Positions 26,392-36,114 of a stretch of 64,000 nucleotides of DNA are shown here, piece by piece; the stretch's first letter is position 1, and every line of letters starts with the position of its first letter. Under the pieces are notes generated by a model. It had not been told where the DNA came from. It did not search any database and worked only from the letters and a program-made list of their open reading frames with translations. Where the stretch lies: contig NZ_VFRQ01000001.1 in assembly GCF_006385705.1 (NCBI RefSeq), positions 682,001 through 746,000 of the forward strand, in the 5' to 3' direction. The DNA comes from Pontibacter mangrovi. GTDB lineage: Bacteria > Bacteroidota > Bacteroidia > Cytophagales > Hymenobacteraceae. The translations under genes were made by a program, and so were the position numbers.

Positions 26392-27363
26392 TACTTTCTG
26401 CCACTCCCGCACCACCTGGTAAAGTATGGCGGCGCCTAGCTTGGCTGTTCTGCTATCGATATCCAGCGCAGGGTTGAGTTCGACGATATCTATACTTACC
26501 AACTTGCCGCTACTGGCAACATACTTTAGCAGCTCCAGCACCACCTCCGGCTGCAGCCCTGTGGCGTTTACAGCGCTCACGCCCGGAGCATAAGCCGCTG
26601 CAAACACATCCAGGTCTACAGTAATGTAAACGCTGTCTACTTCCTCCAGAAAAGCCTGTACGTCCTGCAGCAACTGGGGCAAAAGGTGTAGCTGCACGTG
26701 GTTGGCAAAAGTATAGGCCACCTCCATTTCGTCTGCCGTTTTAAACAGCAGCTGTGTGTTGCCATACTCCTGCAGCCCCAGCACTTTATACTTAAACAAG
26801 CGGCCCTGGTCCTGCAACCTATCCGCTATCTGCAGGAAAGGCGTACCTGAGCTGGACTGCTGGGCGTAGCTGCGGAGGTCGAAATGGGCATCGAGGTTCA
26901 GAATGCCGAGTTGCTCCTTTGAAGTATACTTTTCCAACCCCAGAAAATGCCCATAGGCTGTTTCGTGGCCGCCTCCCAGCACCAGCGGCCGGTATCCTTT
27001 TTCCAGCAACAAAGCTATTTTTTTACCCAGCTGCTCCTGCGCCTCCTCCAAATTTCCGTTGGTGCAAAGCACATCACCGGCATCATACAAGCTGGTCTGC
27101 TCCGGCAGGTGGTGCGCAAAAGAGGCCATGGCGCTGCGCAGGGCAGCCGGGCCAGCCACTGCCCCTACCCTGCCCTGGTTGCGCCGCACGCCTTCGTCAC
27201 AGCAGAAGCCGATAAAAGCAAAGGCTACATTCTCCGGCTCCACTTCGGGTACTTCGCCGCTCAGATCCAGCAGTTTTACCGCCTGGTGCCAGCGCAGCCC
27301 AAGTTCTCCATCGTGCTTATCCACGCGGCCTTTCCAGGCCTCTTTTGTGGCAGGTTTATACAT
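26389..27363 (-). CDS. hutG: Formimidoylglutamase
   Basis: 324 residues, arginase/agmatinase superfamily. The manganese-site motifs are present: GGGHETAYGH (about 125-134), LNLDAHFDLR (about 149-158) and TVDLDVFAAAYAPGVSAVNATGL (about 243-265). HutG hydrolyses N-formimidoyl-L-glutamate to glutamate and formamide, the last step of one branch of histidine degradation. The assignment rests on hutI and hutU upstream; the superfamily alone would not separate it from other ureohydrolases. hutI ends 56 bases upstream. Confidence 0.9.
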   Translation of the reverse strand: MYKPATKEAWKGRVDKHDGELGLRWHQAVKLLDLSGEVPEVEPENVAFAFIGFCCDEGVRRNQGRVGAVAGPAALRSAMASFAHHLPEQTSLYDAGDVLCTNGNLEEAQEQLGKKIALLLEKGYRPLVLGGGHETAYGHFLGLEKYTSKEQLGILNLDAHFDLRSYAQQSSSGTPFLQIADRLQDQGRLFKYKVLGLQEYGNTQLLFKTADEMEVAYTFANHVQLHLLPQLLQDVQAFLEEVDSVYITVDLDVFAAAYAPGVSAVNATGLQPEVVLELLKYVASSGKLVSIDIVELNPALDIDSRTAKLGAAILYQVVREWQKV

Positions 27364-27419
27364 TAATTGCTGGATGGTTAAATGGATTAATTGTTAATTA
27401 CAGATGCAATAGTGCAGCT

Positions 27420-28667
27420 TTATACTTGTTTGCCACGCTTCCATACTTTCGTGGGTTTCAGTTTACCCTGCAAGTATAGAATCTCCTTGAAATTCTCCGT
27501 CGGGAAGGCGATCATGTCGGCCAGTTTGCCTTTGGTCAGTTCGCCACGGTCCGAAAGGTTCAGGGCGCGGGCGGCGCGGGTGGTGATGGCGGCCAGTGTC
27601 TCGGCGGTGGTCAGTTTTTCAGCTGCGCCAAGTATGGCAGCCTGCATCAGCAAGTCGCCCATGGGGGCAGAGCCTGGGTTCCAGTCGGTGGCGATGGCCA
27701 GACACAAGCCGCCGTCCAGCATGTTGCGGGCAGGAGCGTAGTGCATGCCCAGCCCCAGCGAGGCACCCGGCAATACGGTAGCCACCACGCCGGCCTGCTT
27801 TAATAGCTCGATCTCCTCCTCGCCGCTGGCCTCCAGGTGATCGGCGCTTACGGCACCGGCCTCTGCGGCCACCCTGCTGCCGCTCGTGCTGAACTGATCG
27901 GCGTGCACCGTTACATCAAATCCCATTTCCTTGGCAGCCAAAAGATACTCCAGCGCCTCCGCCTCTTTAAAGGCCGTCTCCTCCACAAAAATATCGACCC
28001 GCTGGGCCAGTTCCTGTTCCTGTAGCTGTGGCAGCAGCTGCGTCAGTATCTCCTCCAAGTATAATTTGGCATTGGTATGTTCTGGCGGCAGCATATGGGC
28101 AGCCAGGCAAGTTGGAATCAGATCCAGGACATGATGCTTGTTTACCAACTTGATCGCCTCCAGCATCTTCAGCTCCTGCTCCACCGTCAGGCCGTAGCCG
28201 CTTTTCACCTCGCAGGTGGTGATGCCTTCGCGCAGGTGGCGGTCGCAGCGCTTTTTCAGCAGGTCCACCAGTTCTACGAGCGTTGCCTCGCGGGTTTTGC
28301 GCACGCTGTCGAGTATGCCGCCGCCGCTTTTAGCAATTTCTAAGTATGATTTTCCGGCCACGCGCAGGGCATAGTCGTTGGCTCGGCTACCGGCAAAGCA
28401 AATGTGGGTGTGGGCATCGACCAGGCCGGGCAGCAGCACCATCGGCTCCTCTATCAGCTCCAGTTTATACTTGTTCTCCAGCGCCTCGCGGTGCAGCTTC
28501 TCAAAATTGCCCACCTTTAGCACCTTGCCCTCCTGCACCAGCACCCCTGCCCGCTCCACCACCTGCAGCTGCCCGTCCTGTATGGCGCCCGCCTCCGGCA
28601 GATTTGTCATGGGCAGCATTTGGCTGAATGGGCCGATTAAAGTAGGAGTTGAGTTGGTGGTATTCAT
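27420..28667 (-). CDS. hutI: Imidazolonepropionase
   Basis: 415 residues, the usual length. An amidohydrolase with the metal motif VDAHTHICFAGSR (about 70-82), the KSGYGLTVEQELKML segment (about 154-168), VDIFVEETAF, TVHADQFS (about 230-237) and the final metal aspartate region ATDWNPGSAP (about 310-319). It opens 4-imidazolone-5-propionate to N-formimidoyl-glutamate. It lies between hutU and hutG on the same strand; the gap to hutU is filled by dispersed repeats. Confidence 0.96.
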   Translation of the reverse strand: MNTTNSTPTLIGPFSQMLPMTNLPEAGAIQDGQLQVVERAGVLVQEGKVLKVGNFEKLHREALENKYKLELIEEPMVLLPGLVDAHTHICFAGSRANDYALRVAGKSYLEIAKSGGGILDSVRKTREATLVELVDLLKKRCDRHLREGITTCEVKSGYGLTVEQELKMLEAIKLVNKHHVLDLIPTCLAAHMLPPEHTNAKLYLEEILTQLLPQLQEQELAQRVDIFVEETAFKEAEALEYLLAAKEMGFDVTVHADQFSTSGSRVAAEAGAVSADHLEASGEEEIELLKQAGVVATVLPGASLGLGMHYAPARNMLDGGLCLAIATDWNPGSAPMGDLLMQAAILGAAEKLTTAETLAAITTRAARALNLSDRGELTKGKLADMIAFPTENFKEILYLQGKLKPTKVWKRGKQV

Positions 28668-28851
28668 AGTTTTAACTTCTTGATCTCTAATAGTTTTATA
28701 CTTTCAGATGCACTTTTTGGCTACAGCCCACTCTATGCCTTATTATTTTCAGATTATACTTCAGTAGCCACTGTTGCCTGTTACTTGAAATAAGTTTTAC
28801 TTTCTGGCTTCTGTTCATCCTCAGGCTTACAAGGGATGTTGTTCCATAGCT

Positions 28852-28997
28852 GACTTTGGTGCCCTCCAAGGCCGGGAGGCCTCGTTTTCCCGCTCGGCGC
28901 CGGGAGCTTTTACTGCCGGGGGTAGGGGCCCTCTTTTCGTGCCTCGGGCTGCCTGCGGCACCGGAAAAACTCGCATAGGAGGGCCCCTACCCCCGGC
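28852..28997 (-). repeat. Dispersed repeat, family B, copy 1, with 19-base inverted repeat
   Basis: GCCGGGGGTAGGGGCCCTC (28915-28933) pairs perfectly with 28979-28997 across a 45-base loop, which itself has GTGCC...GGCAC. Read on the minus strand, the part from GGGCCCCTACCCCC through the CCTCCnGGCCTT block to the ACCAAAGT end matches the copy at 47501-47551. Confidence 0.8.
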
Positions 28998-29058
28998 ACC
29001 TCACAGAAAAACTGGGATCAGTTTTCAATAGCTGCGGTCTCGGCTGTGGAGCAAGTAT

Positions 29059-29170
29059 AATTCCCCTCCTCGGAGGGGCTAGGGGTGGGTTAATTGTCCG
29101 CAGAAAACTAGTTTCCTTTACCCAAGCCGCAGATCCCGGACTTGTTTCGGGAGAGAGGCAGGGGTGGTTG
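29059..29170 (-). repeat. Dispersed repeat, family A, copy 2
   Basis: Read on the minus strand it contains AACAAGTCCGGGATCTGCGG, CTTG, then ACCCACCCCTAGCCCCTCC and GAGGAGGGGAATT. It aligns over its length with the copy at 47361-47471, including the CTGCGGCTTG block. Confidence 0.8.
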
Positions 29171-29227
29171 GTCCCGGTACTGCAATCCCATTCATCCTTA
29201 CATCCTGAAAATCCTGAATCAGAAAAA

Positions 29228-30940
29228 TTACAGCTCCAGCCCAAACTCTTTCGCATTCTCCTGCGCTGTTTCGTAGCCGGCGTCGGCGTGGCGGAAGATA
29301 CCCATAGCCGGATCGTTGTAGAGCACGCGGCGCAGGCAGCGCTCGGCTCGGTCAGTGCCGTCAGCAAGTATAACCATACCCGCGTGCTGCGAGTAACCGA
29401 TACCCACGCCACCACCATGATGGAACGACACCCAGGTGGCACCGCCGGCAGTGTTCGACATCAGGTTAAGCAGCGGCCAATCGGAGATGGCGTCGGAGCC
29501 GTCTTTCATGCCTTCGGTTTCGCGGTACGGAGAGGCCACAGAGCCGCAGTCCAGGTGGTCGCGGCCGATCACGATCGGGGCTTTCACTTTGCCCTCGCGC
29601 ACGAGCTGGTTAAAGAGCAGGCCTGCTTTCTCGCGCTCGCCCATACCCAGCCAGCATATGCGGCACGGGAGCCCCTGGAAGGCCACTTTCTCCTGCGCCT
29701 CGTCCAGCCATTTGATCATGTGCGTGTTCTCAGGGAACAGTTCTTTCAGCGCCTCATCGGTTACCCGTATATCCTCCGGATCGCCTGACAAAGCAGCCCA
29801 GCGGAACGGCCCTTTGCCCTCGCAGAACAGCGGACGGATGTACTCCGGCACAAAGCCAGGTATATTGAAAGCGTTTGTCTCGCCGCCCTGCTGGGCAAAC
29901 TCGCGCAGGTTATTGCCATAGTCGAAGGTTTTGCTGCCGCGCTGCTGCAGCTCCAGCATAAAGCCCACGTGGCGCGCCATACTTTTCAGCGACAGTTGTT
30001 TATACTTGGCCGGGTCCTGCTGGCGCAGTTCCTTGGCCTCCTGCAGGCTCAGGCCGTTCGGCACGTAACCGTTGATCGGGTCGTGAGCCGAGGTCTGGTC
30101 GGTGAGGATGTCCGGGGTGATATTATCGGCGATCAGTTTCTCCAGCACATCCCCAATATCACCCACGAGACCTACCGAGATGGCTTCGCCACGCTCTTTC
30201 GCCTCCAGCACCCAACGTTTGGCCTCCTCATAATCATAGGTCATCTTAGCGATATAGCGGGTATCTAAGCGCTTCTTGATGCGGTCAGGATCAACATCAA
30301 CGCCTAGGAAAGTAGCCCCGGCAATGGTCGCTGCCAGTGGCTGAGCACCACCCATACCGCCCAAACCTCCCGTTACGAGCAGCTTGTGGCGCAGGTCACT
30401 GTTGAAATATTTATCGCCGCAGGCAGCAAAGGTTTCGTACGTGCCCTGCAGTATACCCTGCGAGCCAATGTAGATCCAGCTGCCCGCCGTCATCTGCCCG
30501 TACATGATCAGGCCACGCTTGCGCAGGTCGTTGAAGTACTCCCAGGTGGCCCAATGCGGCACCAGGTTGGAGTTGGCGATGAGCACGCGCGGCGCCTCCG
30601 AATGCGTACGCACCTTGCCCACAGGCTTCCCCGATTGCACCAGCAGGCTCTCGTCCTCCTCCAGTTCCAGCAGCACCTCGATGATCTTGCGGGCATCCTC
30701 AAGCGTGCGGGCCGCCTGACCGGTGCCGCCGTATACCACCAGCTCGCTGGGGTTCTCGGCCACCTCGTCCGTCAGGTTATTGAGGAACATGCGCAGGGCT
30801 GCCTCTGCCTGCCAGTTTTTGGCGTGCAGCTCCGGTCCGCGCGGCGGAATATAAGTGGGATGGTTCGCGTATTTTTGGATAAACTGCTCGGCGGTGAGGC
30901 CGGCTTTTGGTGACGATGCTGTGGCAGCAGAAGTATTCAT
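29228..30940 (-). CDS. hutU: Urocanate hydratase
   Basis: 570 residues, the normal length. Urocanase signatures are clear: [15 protein letters not shown] (about 69-83), [18 protein letters not shown] (about 146-163), [20 protein letters not shown] (about 190-209; the NAD-binding glycine stretch), [14 protein letters not shown] (about 284-297) and [16 protein letters not shown] (about 456-471). It adds water to urocanate, giving imidazolonepropionate, with NAD+ as prosthetic group. First gene of the hut group here. Histidine ammonia-lyase (hutH) is not in the window. Confidence 0.97.
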   Translation of the reverse strand: MNTSAATASSPKAGLTAEQFIQKYANHPTYIPPRGPELHAKNWQAEAALRMFLNNLTDEVAENPSELVVYGGTGQAARTLEDARKIIEVLLELEEDESLLVQSGKPVGKVRTHSEAPRVLIANSNLVPHWATWEYFNDLRKRGLIMYGQMTAGSWIYIGSQGILQGTYETFAACGDKYFNSDLRHKLLVTGGLGGMGGAQPLAATIAGATFLGVDVDPDRIKKRLDTRYIAKMTYDYEEAKRWVLEAKERGEAISVGLVGDIGDVLEKLIADNITPDILTDQTSAHDPINGYVPNGLSLQEAKELRQQDPAKYKQLSLKSMARHVGFMLELQQRGSKTFDYGNNLREFAQQGGETNAFNIPGFVPEYIRPLFCEGKGPFRWAALSGDPEDIRVTDEALKELFPENTHMIKWLDEAQEKVAFQGLPCRICWLGMGEREKAGLLFNQLVREGKVKAPIVIGRDHLDCGSVASPYRETEGMKDGSDAISDWPLLNLMSNTAGGATWVSFHHGGGVGIGYSQHAGMVILADGTDRAERCLRRVLYNDPAMGIFRHADAGYETAQENAKEFGLEL

Positions 30941-31056
30941 AGTTCTTATTCCAGTTTGGGTTCGTTCAATAATCTGAAAAAATAACTAAAAAAGACAGCA
31001 AAAGAACATTATTTTGGCCGCTGCAATACATTCAGGCAAATAGCATTCAAGGCATC

Positions 31057-31692
31057 ATGTTTCACCTACCCATCTCTTCGCTGCCAGCACAGTTCGGCAA
31101 CATCGATATCTACCTCTTTGACCAGCTGTTGAAAGGCCGCATCCGAAAAGGCATGAAGTTGCTGGACGCAGGGTGCGGCGGCGGCAGAAACGTGCAGTAC
31201 CTGATGCAGGCCGGTGTGAAAGTATACGGCGCAGATGCCTCGGAAGAAGCCATTGCCAAGGTACGCGGCATGGCGGCAGAACTGGCTCCTACCCTTTCGC
31301 CTAAAAACTTTGTGGTGGCAGACTTAGCTAATCTACCTTTTGCTGATGCTGCTTTTGACGTGGTGCTGTGCAGCGCAGTGCTGCATTTTGCCTACGATGA
31401 GGCGCATTTTAGAAGTATGATATTGGAGCTGTGGCGGGTGCTGCAGCCGGGAGGCATGCTGCTCTGCCGCTTCAGCACCACGATTGGGCTGGAGGGCAAG
31501 CTGCAGGAGGTGGCGCCAGGAAAATACCAGATGCCGCACGGGCCGGTGTGGTTTCTGGCACATGAGCCATTGGTGCGGGAGCTGGTTTATACTTTACAGG
31601 CAGAAATGCTGGAGCCACTGAAGACGGTGCTGGTGGAGCAGGAAAGAAGTATGACGACGCTGGTGCTGCGGAAAAAGGACGAGGTGCTTTAG
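31057..31692 (+). CDS. Class I SAM-dependent methyltransferase
   Basis: 211 residues. SAM-binding motif I is LLDAGCGGGRNVQYL (about 35-49), with the acidic residue of motif II in VYGADAS (about 56-62). FVVADLANLPFADAAFDVVLCSAVLHF follows, typical of methyltransferase domain 11. No signal peptide. It diverges from hutU with a 116-base gap. The substrate is unknown and neighbours do not help. Confidence 0.87.
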   Translation: MFHLPISSLPAQFGNIDIYLFDQLLKGRIRKGMKLLDAGCGGGRNVQYLMQAGVKVYGADASEEAIAKVRGMAAELAPTLSPKNFVVADLANLPFADAAFDVVLCSAVLHFAYDEAHFRSMILELWRVLQPGGMLLCRFSTTIGLEGKLQEVAPGKYQMPHGPVWFLAHEPLVRELVYTLQAEMLEPLKTVLVEQERSMTTLVLRKKDEVL

Positions 31693-31721
31693 CGCAGCGA
31701 ATTTGCCTTCTCCTAAATTAT

Positions 31722-31743
31722 GGCGCAAGCGTCCGCTTGTGCC
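31722..31743. repeat. Palindromic repeat, family D, copy 1
   Basis: GGCGCAAGCGTCCGCTTGTG followed by CC, an imperfect palindrome between convergent genes. Other copies are at 47643-47664 and, inverted, at 48765-48785. Confidence 0.75.
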
Positions 31744-31779
31744 TCCACTATCTATGTCTAGTTCTTAAATTTGCGCCCC

Positions 31780-32685
31780 CTATGACTTTTCTTTGCCAAA
31801 GAAGTTCGCCTCCAGCCCTTTCATGCCCACTTGCGCCTCAAATACATGCCCGCTCAGCGGATACCTCTCCAGCTGCTCCTCCGAAAGCCATTCCCTGGCG
31901 GTGGTAATGTAAAGCGTCTCCAGTTCAGGGCCGCCGAAGGTGCAGGAGGTAACGTTTAATGCCGGTACCTCTACCCGCTGCAGTTTCTCACCCGTTTGGG
32001 GATTATAGCAAACCACAGCCCCGCCGCCATGCAGCGCCACCCACAGGTTACCGTCCGCATCGGTTGCCATGCCATCGGGCATCCCCTCCTGCTCCGGCAC
32101 CTGCACAACCGCTGTAGGGTTACTGATTTTCCCAGAGGCAAGATCATATTTAAACGACCGAATGGTGCGTGTGGGGGAATCAGTAAAGTATAATGTCTTG
32201 CCATCACCTGACCAGGCGAGGCCGTTGGGAATAGTTAGATTTTGTAGCACTTCCCTCACCTGCAGATCAGGGTCCATGCAAAAAAGAGAGGCCGCTCCCG
32301 GTCGTACATCCAGTGCCATAGAACCTGCCCAGAAGCGGCCATTGGGGTCGCATTTGCCTTCATTGAGGCGAATGTTTCTATCCTGCAGCGGCCTTGCCAG
32401 CTCCTGCAGCTCTCCGGTAGCCGGTTTATACTTGCAGATGCTGTTTTGCAGCGCCAGCACCAGGTCACCGCCGGCACCAGGCACCACCGCACAGAGGCGC
32501 TCAGGCATGGGGTATACCTGTACCTCGCCGGAGGCCGGGTTATACTTCCGCAGGGCGCAACCTTCAATATCCACCCAATAGAGCACCTGTTCCTGCGAAT
32601 GCCAGCTGGGGCTCTCCCCCAGCCGGCTCCGGGTGTCAGGTATAGCTGTCGCTATCAAGTGTTTTTCTTGCGGGATGGATGGCAT
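31780..32685 (-). CDS. SMP-30/gluconolactonase/LRE family protein
   Basis: 301 residues, no signal peptide, so cytoplasmic. The metal-binding pattern of the lactonases is visible: LGESPSWH (Glu about 23), NEGKCDPNGRFWAGSM, LTIPNGLAWS (Asn about 154) and EGMPDGMATDADGNLWVA (Asp about 204). These enzymes hydrolyse sugar lactones such as gluconolactone. No sugar dehydrogenase is adjacent, so the lactone cannot be named. Confidence 0.9.
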   Translation of the reverse strand: MPSIPQEKHLIATAIPDTRSRLGESPSWHSQEQVLYWVDIEGCALRKYNPASGEVQVYPMPERLCAVVPGAGGDLVLALQNSICKYKPATGELQELARPLQDRNIRLNEGKCDPNGRFWAGSMALDVRPGAASLFCMDPDLQVREVLQNLTIPNGLAWSGDGKTLYFTDSPTRTIRSFKYDLASGKISNPTAVVQVPEQEGMPDGMATDADGNLWVALHGGGAVVCYNPQTGEKLQRVEVPALNVTSCTFGGPELETLYITTAREWLSEEQLERYPLSGHVFEAQVGMKGLEANFFGKEKS

Positions 32686-32727
32686 TTAAATGATAGAGGC
32701 AGCAAGGCAGCTTTTTTACGCTGCTTG

Positions 32728-33189
32728 TTAATCGTTCAGGGATAAGATGTAGTCTACCATTTTGCCGGCATCATCGGTGCTGAGGTTCGGATGCGCAGGC
32801 ATCGGCACTTGCCCCCATACGCCTGCGCCACCTTGTTTTACCTTGTTGATCAGGTATTCCCTGTTCTTATCGTTCTCCTCATACTTTTTGGCTACATCCA
32901 CATAAGCCGGCCCAACCAGTTTCTGCTGGTTGTTGTGGCAGGCCGTGCAGTCAGACCCCGCGATCAGCATGGCACCTGGCTGCTGCTTTGGCTGCTCTGC
33001 TGCCGGCTTACTTGCGGCTGCGGGTGCTTTTCGGGCAGGGGTTTCCTTGGGGGCGTTGGCCATGGCCGTGGCTACAGAATCGCGGTAGCTCTGCTCATAA
33101 TAACGGTCATACTCTGACTTCTCACTTCCACAGGAGAAAAGTATAAAACTGAGCCCCAGGGCGGCAAAAACGTGTTTTGTGTTCATCAT
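32728..33189 (-). CDS. Class I cytochrome c, lipoprotein
   Basis: 153 residues. Lipoprotein signal with lipobox ILFSC (Cys20). A flexible Ala/Pro/Lys-rich linker (about 45-75) is followed by a small cytochrome c domain with one haem site CTACH (81-85) and the axial methionine in VPMPAH (M130). A membrane-tethered periplasmic electron carrier; partner oxidoreductase unknown. It ends LSTDDAGKMVDYILSL, the usual C-terminal helix. A -7 box lies 56 bases upstream. Confidence 0.92.
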   Translation of the reverse strand: MMNTKHVFAALGLSFILFSCGSEKSEYDRYYEQSYRDSVATAMANAPKETPARKAPAAASKPAAEQPKQQPGAMLIAGSDCTACHNNQQKLVGPAYVDVAKKYEENDKNREYLINKVKQGGAGVWGQVPMPAHPNLSTDDAGKMVDYILSLND

Positions 33190-33244
33190 TTGGTTAGCAT
33201 GTTTCTGAAAACTATACCTTGTTCGGCACCGCTTTGTTGCGGGG

Positions 33245-33252
33245 CAAATCTA
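33245..33252 (-). promoter_or_regulatory. -7 box TAGATTTG of the cytochrome c gene
   Basis: Minus-strand exact match to TAnnTTTG, about 56 bases upstream of the start codon. No -33 element was recognised. Confidence 0.4.
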
Positions 33253-33382
33253 AGCCCCTAAAATGGAGGCACGTCTACCATACTTTAACGTATAAATTCT
33301 GACGCAGCACCCCGCAACCGGTGTCACAAGATACACAAAATGCCTATCTTACAACATCAAGCTTATTCTAACCTAGATCACC

Positions 33383-35830
33383 ATGACATCACCCTTTACC
33401 AGAACCCTCTGGCTGCTGCTCATGCTGCCGCTGCTAACGGCAGGCGCGGCCATGGCGCAGAAACTGCCCGGCATCGCCTCCAAAACGGCAGGCATGCAGC
33501 AATTCCCCGGCTACTTCACATTTTACTATGATGATGCCGCCGGCAAGATCTGGCTGGAAATTGACAAGCTCAACCAGGAGTTCCTCTACGTTAACTCCCT
33601 CCCCTCCGGCCTCGGCTCTAACGACATCGGCCTTGACCGTGGGCAGTTGGGCGGGCAGCGGGTGGTATACTTTGAGAAGATCGGCCCAAAGGTAATGCTC
33701 GTGCAACCCAACCTTGACTACCGCGCCATCACCGACAATAAATATGAGGTGCGTGCCGTGGAGGAGTCTTTTGCCAGGTCCATACTTTGGGGCTTTAAGG
33801 CAGAGGCTGCGGATGGCGACAAAGTATTGGTGGATGCCACCGATTTCCTGCTCCGCGACGCGCACGACGTAACCGGAAGTATAAAACGCATGAAGCAGGG
33901 CAACTATAAACTTGACGCCAGCCGCTCGGCCCTGTACCTGCCCCGCACCAAAAACTTCCCGCAGAACACTGAGTTTGAGGCGACGCTTACCTTTACCGGG
34001 GGCGAGGATGCCGGCCGATATGTGCGCGAGGTGGCCCCCGATGTGCAGGCCCTCACGCTGCGCCAGCACCACTCCTTTATCCAGCTGCCCGACAACAAGT
34101 ATAAACCACGCCTAGCCGACCCGCGCGCCGGCTTCTTCGGCATCTCTTACTTCGACTATGCCACCCCAGTGGATGAGAACATCGAGAAGCGTTTTATTGC
34201 TCGTCACCGCCTGCAGAAAAAAGACCCCTCGGCCAAAGTATCCGAGGCGGTGGAGCCGATCGTCTACTACGTGGATAATGGTGCGCCGGAGCCGATTCGT
34301 ACGGCCCTACTGGAAGGCGCCCGCTGGTGGAACCAGGCTTTCGAGGCTGCCGGCTACAAGGATGCTTTTCGGGTGGAGGTCTTGCCAGAAGGGGCCGACC
34401 CGATGGATGTGCGCTACAACATCATTCAGTGGGTGCACCGCAGCACACGCGGCTGGTCTTACGGCGCCTCGGTTACCGATCCCCGCACCGGCGAGATCAT
34501 CAAAGGCCATGTGTCGCTGGGCTCGTTGCGCGTGCGCCAGGATTACCTGATTGCCGAAGGTTTGCTGGCCCCTTACGAGGAAGGCAAGCCAGTGGACAAA
34601 GCGATGATGGACATGGCGCTGGCACGCATCCGGCAGCTATCGGCGCACGAACTGGGCCACACGCTGGGCATTATGCACAACTATGCCGCCAACAACAACG
34701 CCTCTGTGATGGATTACCCGCACCCGCAGGTAAAGCTGGACCGCACCGGCGACATCGACCTCAGCAAAGCTTACGACACCGGCATCGGCGCTTGGGATAA
34801 AGTGGCAGTAACGTATGGTTACCAGGACTTTCCCGAAGGAGTAGACGAACAGAAGGCACTAACCGATATTCTGGCTAAAGGCAGAGCGGAAGGCTTGCAG
34901 TTTATTTCCGACCGCGACGCCCGCTCTCCGGGCGGGGCGCACCCGGAAGCCCACCTCTGGGACAACGGCACCAACGCAACCGACGAGCTGCTGAACGTGC
35001 TGCGCGTGCGGGAGAAAGCGCTGCAGAACTTCTCTGAAAACAACATCAAGCCGGGCGAAGCCATGAGTACGCTGGAGGATGTGCTGGTGCCCGTTTACAA
35101 CTACCACCGCTACCAGACCGAGGCGGTAGCCAAACTGATCGGCGGCCTGAACTATACCTATGCCGTGCGCAGCGATGGCCAGCTGGTTACCGAGGTACTG
35201 GACAAGCGCGAGCAGCAGCAAGCACTGGATGCCCTGCTGAAGACTATCTCGCCGGAAGTACTGACCCTGCCGGAGCACATCATCCAGCTCATCCCGCCTC
35301 GCGCGCCGGGGCTGCCCAACAGCCGTGAGCTTTTTGCCAAGCGCACCGGCCTTACGTTTGATCCGCTGGCTGCCGCCGAGGCCTCCGCTGATTTCACTGT
35401 ATCCTTCCTGCTGCACCCGGAGCGCGCCTCGCGTTTGGTGGAACTGGGTGCCCGCAGCAACAGCCTCAGCCTGCAGGACGTGACCGAGCAACTGATACAA
35501 AACACCTGGAAAAGCCGCCGCGAGAAAGGCCTGCAGGAGCAAGTGCAGCTGCAGACCGAGCAGGTGGTGCTAACGCATTTGATGGCACTGGCCCACAACG
35601 AGAACGCCTCTTACCAGGCACGCGCCGTAGCCACTGCTGCCTTTAACGATCTTAAGAAAGACATTGAAAAGAAGCTGCGCACCAACAAGCAAGGCAGCTA
35701 CCACGCGCACCTGACCTTTGCGCTGGAGCGCCTGAACCGCCCGGTGTCAGAGGAGGTGCAGCCAAGCAAATCGCTGGACCTGCCGCCAGGCTCGCCAATT
35801 GGCAGCGGAGAGGTATTGTGGTGTGAGTAG
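33383..35830 (+). CDS. Secreted zinc-dependent metalloprotease (DUF5117/DUF4953 type)
   Basis: 815 residues. Signal peptide to about residue 25 (AAMAQ). The N-terminal domain (about 30-250; LYVNSLPSGLGSNDIGLDRGQ) fits DUF5117. The catalytic domain has the long metzincin-type zinc motif HELGHTLGIMH (422-432), then SVMDYPHP as the Met-turn. A C-terminal DUF4953-like region follows (about 440-700; DLSKAYDTGIGAWDKVAVTYGY). Exported to the periplasm or surface and likely to degrade proteins or peptides. It is a single gene with its own terminator. Confidence 0.92.
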   Translation: MTSPFTRTLWLLLMLPLLTAGAAMAQKLPGIASKTAGMQQFPGYFTFYYDDAAGKIWLEIDKLNQEFLYVNSLPSGLGSNDIGLDRGQLGGQRVVYFEKIGPKVMLVQPNLDYRAITDNKYEVRAVEESFARSILWGFKAEAADGDKVLVDATDFLLRDAHDVTGSIKRMKQGNYKLDASRSALYLPRTKNFPQNTEFEATLTFTGGEDAGRYVREVAPDVQALTLRQHHSFIQLPDNKYKPRLADPRAGFFGISYFDYATPVDENIEKRFIARHRLQKKDPSAKVSEAVEPIVYYVDNGAPEPIRTALLEGARWWNQAFEAAGYKDAFRVEVLPEGADPMDVRYNIIQWVHRSTRGWSYGASVTDPRTGEIIKGHVSLGSLRVRQDYLIAEGLLAPYEEGKPVDKAMMDMALARIRQLSAHELGHTLGIMHNYAANNNASVMDYPHPQVKLDRTGDIDLSKAYDTGIGAWDKVAVTYGYQDFPEGVDEQKALTDILAKGRAEGLQFISDRDARSPGGAHPEAHLWDNGTNATDELLNVLRVREKALQNFSENNIKPGEAMSTLEDVLVPVYNYHRYQTEAVAKLIGGLNYTYAVRSDGQLVTEVLDKREQQQALDALLKTISPEVLTLPEHIIQLIPPRAPGLPNSRELFAKRTGLTFDPLAAAEASADFTVSFLLHPERASRLVELGARSNSLSLQDVTEQLIQNTWKSRREKGLQEQVQLQTEQVVLTHLMALAHNENASYQARAVATAAFNDLKKDIEKKLRTNKQGSYHAHLTFALERLNRPVSEEVQPSKSLDLPPGSPIGSGEVLWCE

Positions 35831-35876
35831 CGCAGCAAGTGCAGAGATGCTAGTTTAATTGTGTTATACTTTATAG

Positions 35877-35920
35877 AAAGAGCGAGCCGTTACGATAGGT
35901 ACATGGCCCGCTCTTTTATT
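35877..35920 (+). terminator. Terminator of the metalloprotease gene
   Basis: Stem AAAGAGCGAGCC / GGCCCGCTCTTT (35877-35888 and 35905-35916), one mismatch, followed by TATT. It lies 46 bases after the stop. Confidence 0.8.
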
Positions 35921-36082
35921 TCAATCGAAGCCTAACCCCTGAATTAAGTTTAGGCCTGTTGACATCAAAAAAAACTGCCACTGCTTCTACTTAAATCTTC
36001 ATAACCAGCTCTATATCACACCGTATAATACAATGTAAAATTCAAAAACGACAACTGTAAACCAATCTTTGAATTTTGTGCA

Positions 36083-36090
36083 TACCTTTG
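36083..36090 (+). promoter_or_regulatory. -7 box TACCTTTG of the STAS/SEC14-like gene
   Basis: Exact TAnnTTTG match 24 bases upstream of the ATG at 36115. TTTG copies lie just upstream but closer than the usual 19-21 bases. Confidence 0.5.
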
Positions 36091-36114
36091 TAGAATCTAT
36101 CTAAAAGTAGCACT

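Larger units (their letters stand above)
28668..29227. other. 560-base repeat-filled spacer between hutI and hutU
   Basis: No gene. It holds a GC-rich nested inverted repeat (28852-28997, family B) and a family A copy in reverse orientation (29059-29170). The insertion of these units breaks what is otherwise a hutU-hutI-hutG operon. Confidence 0.75.

Noticed and set aside
28987..29442. Minus-strand frame of 151 codons in the hut spacer
   Set aside because: It is made of the dispersed repeats and the antisense-frame end of hutU.
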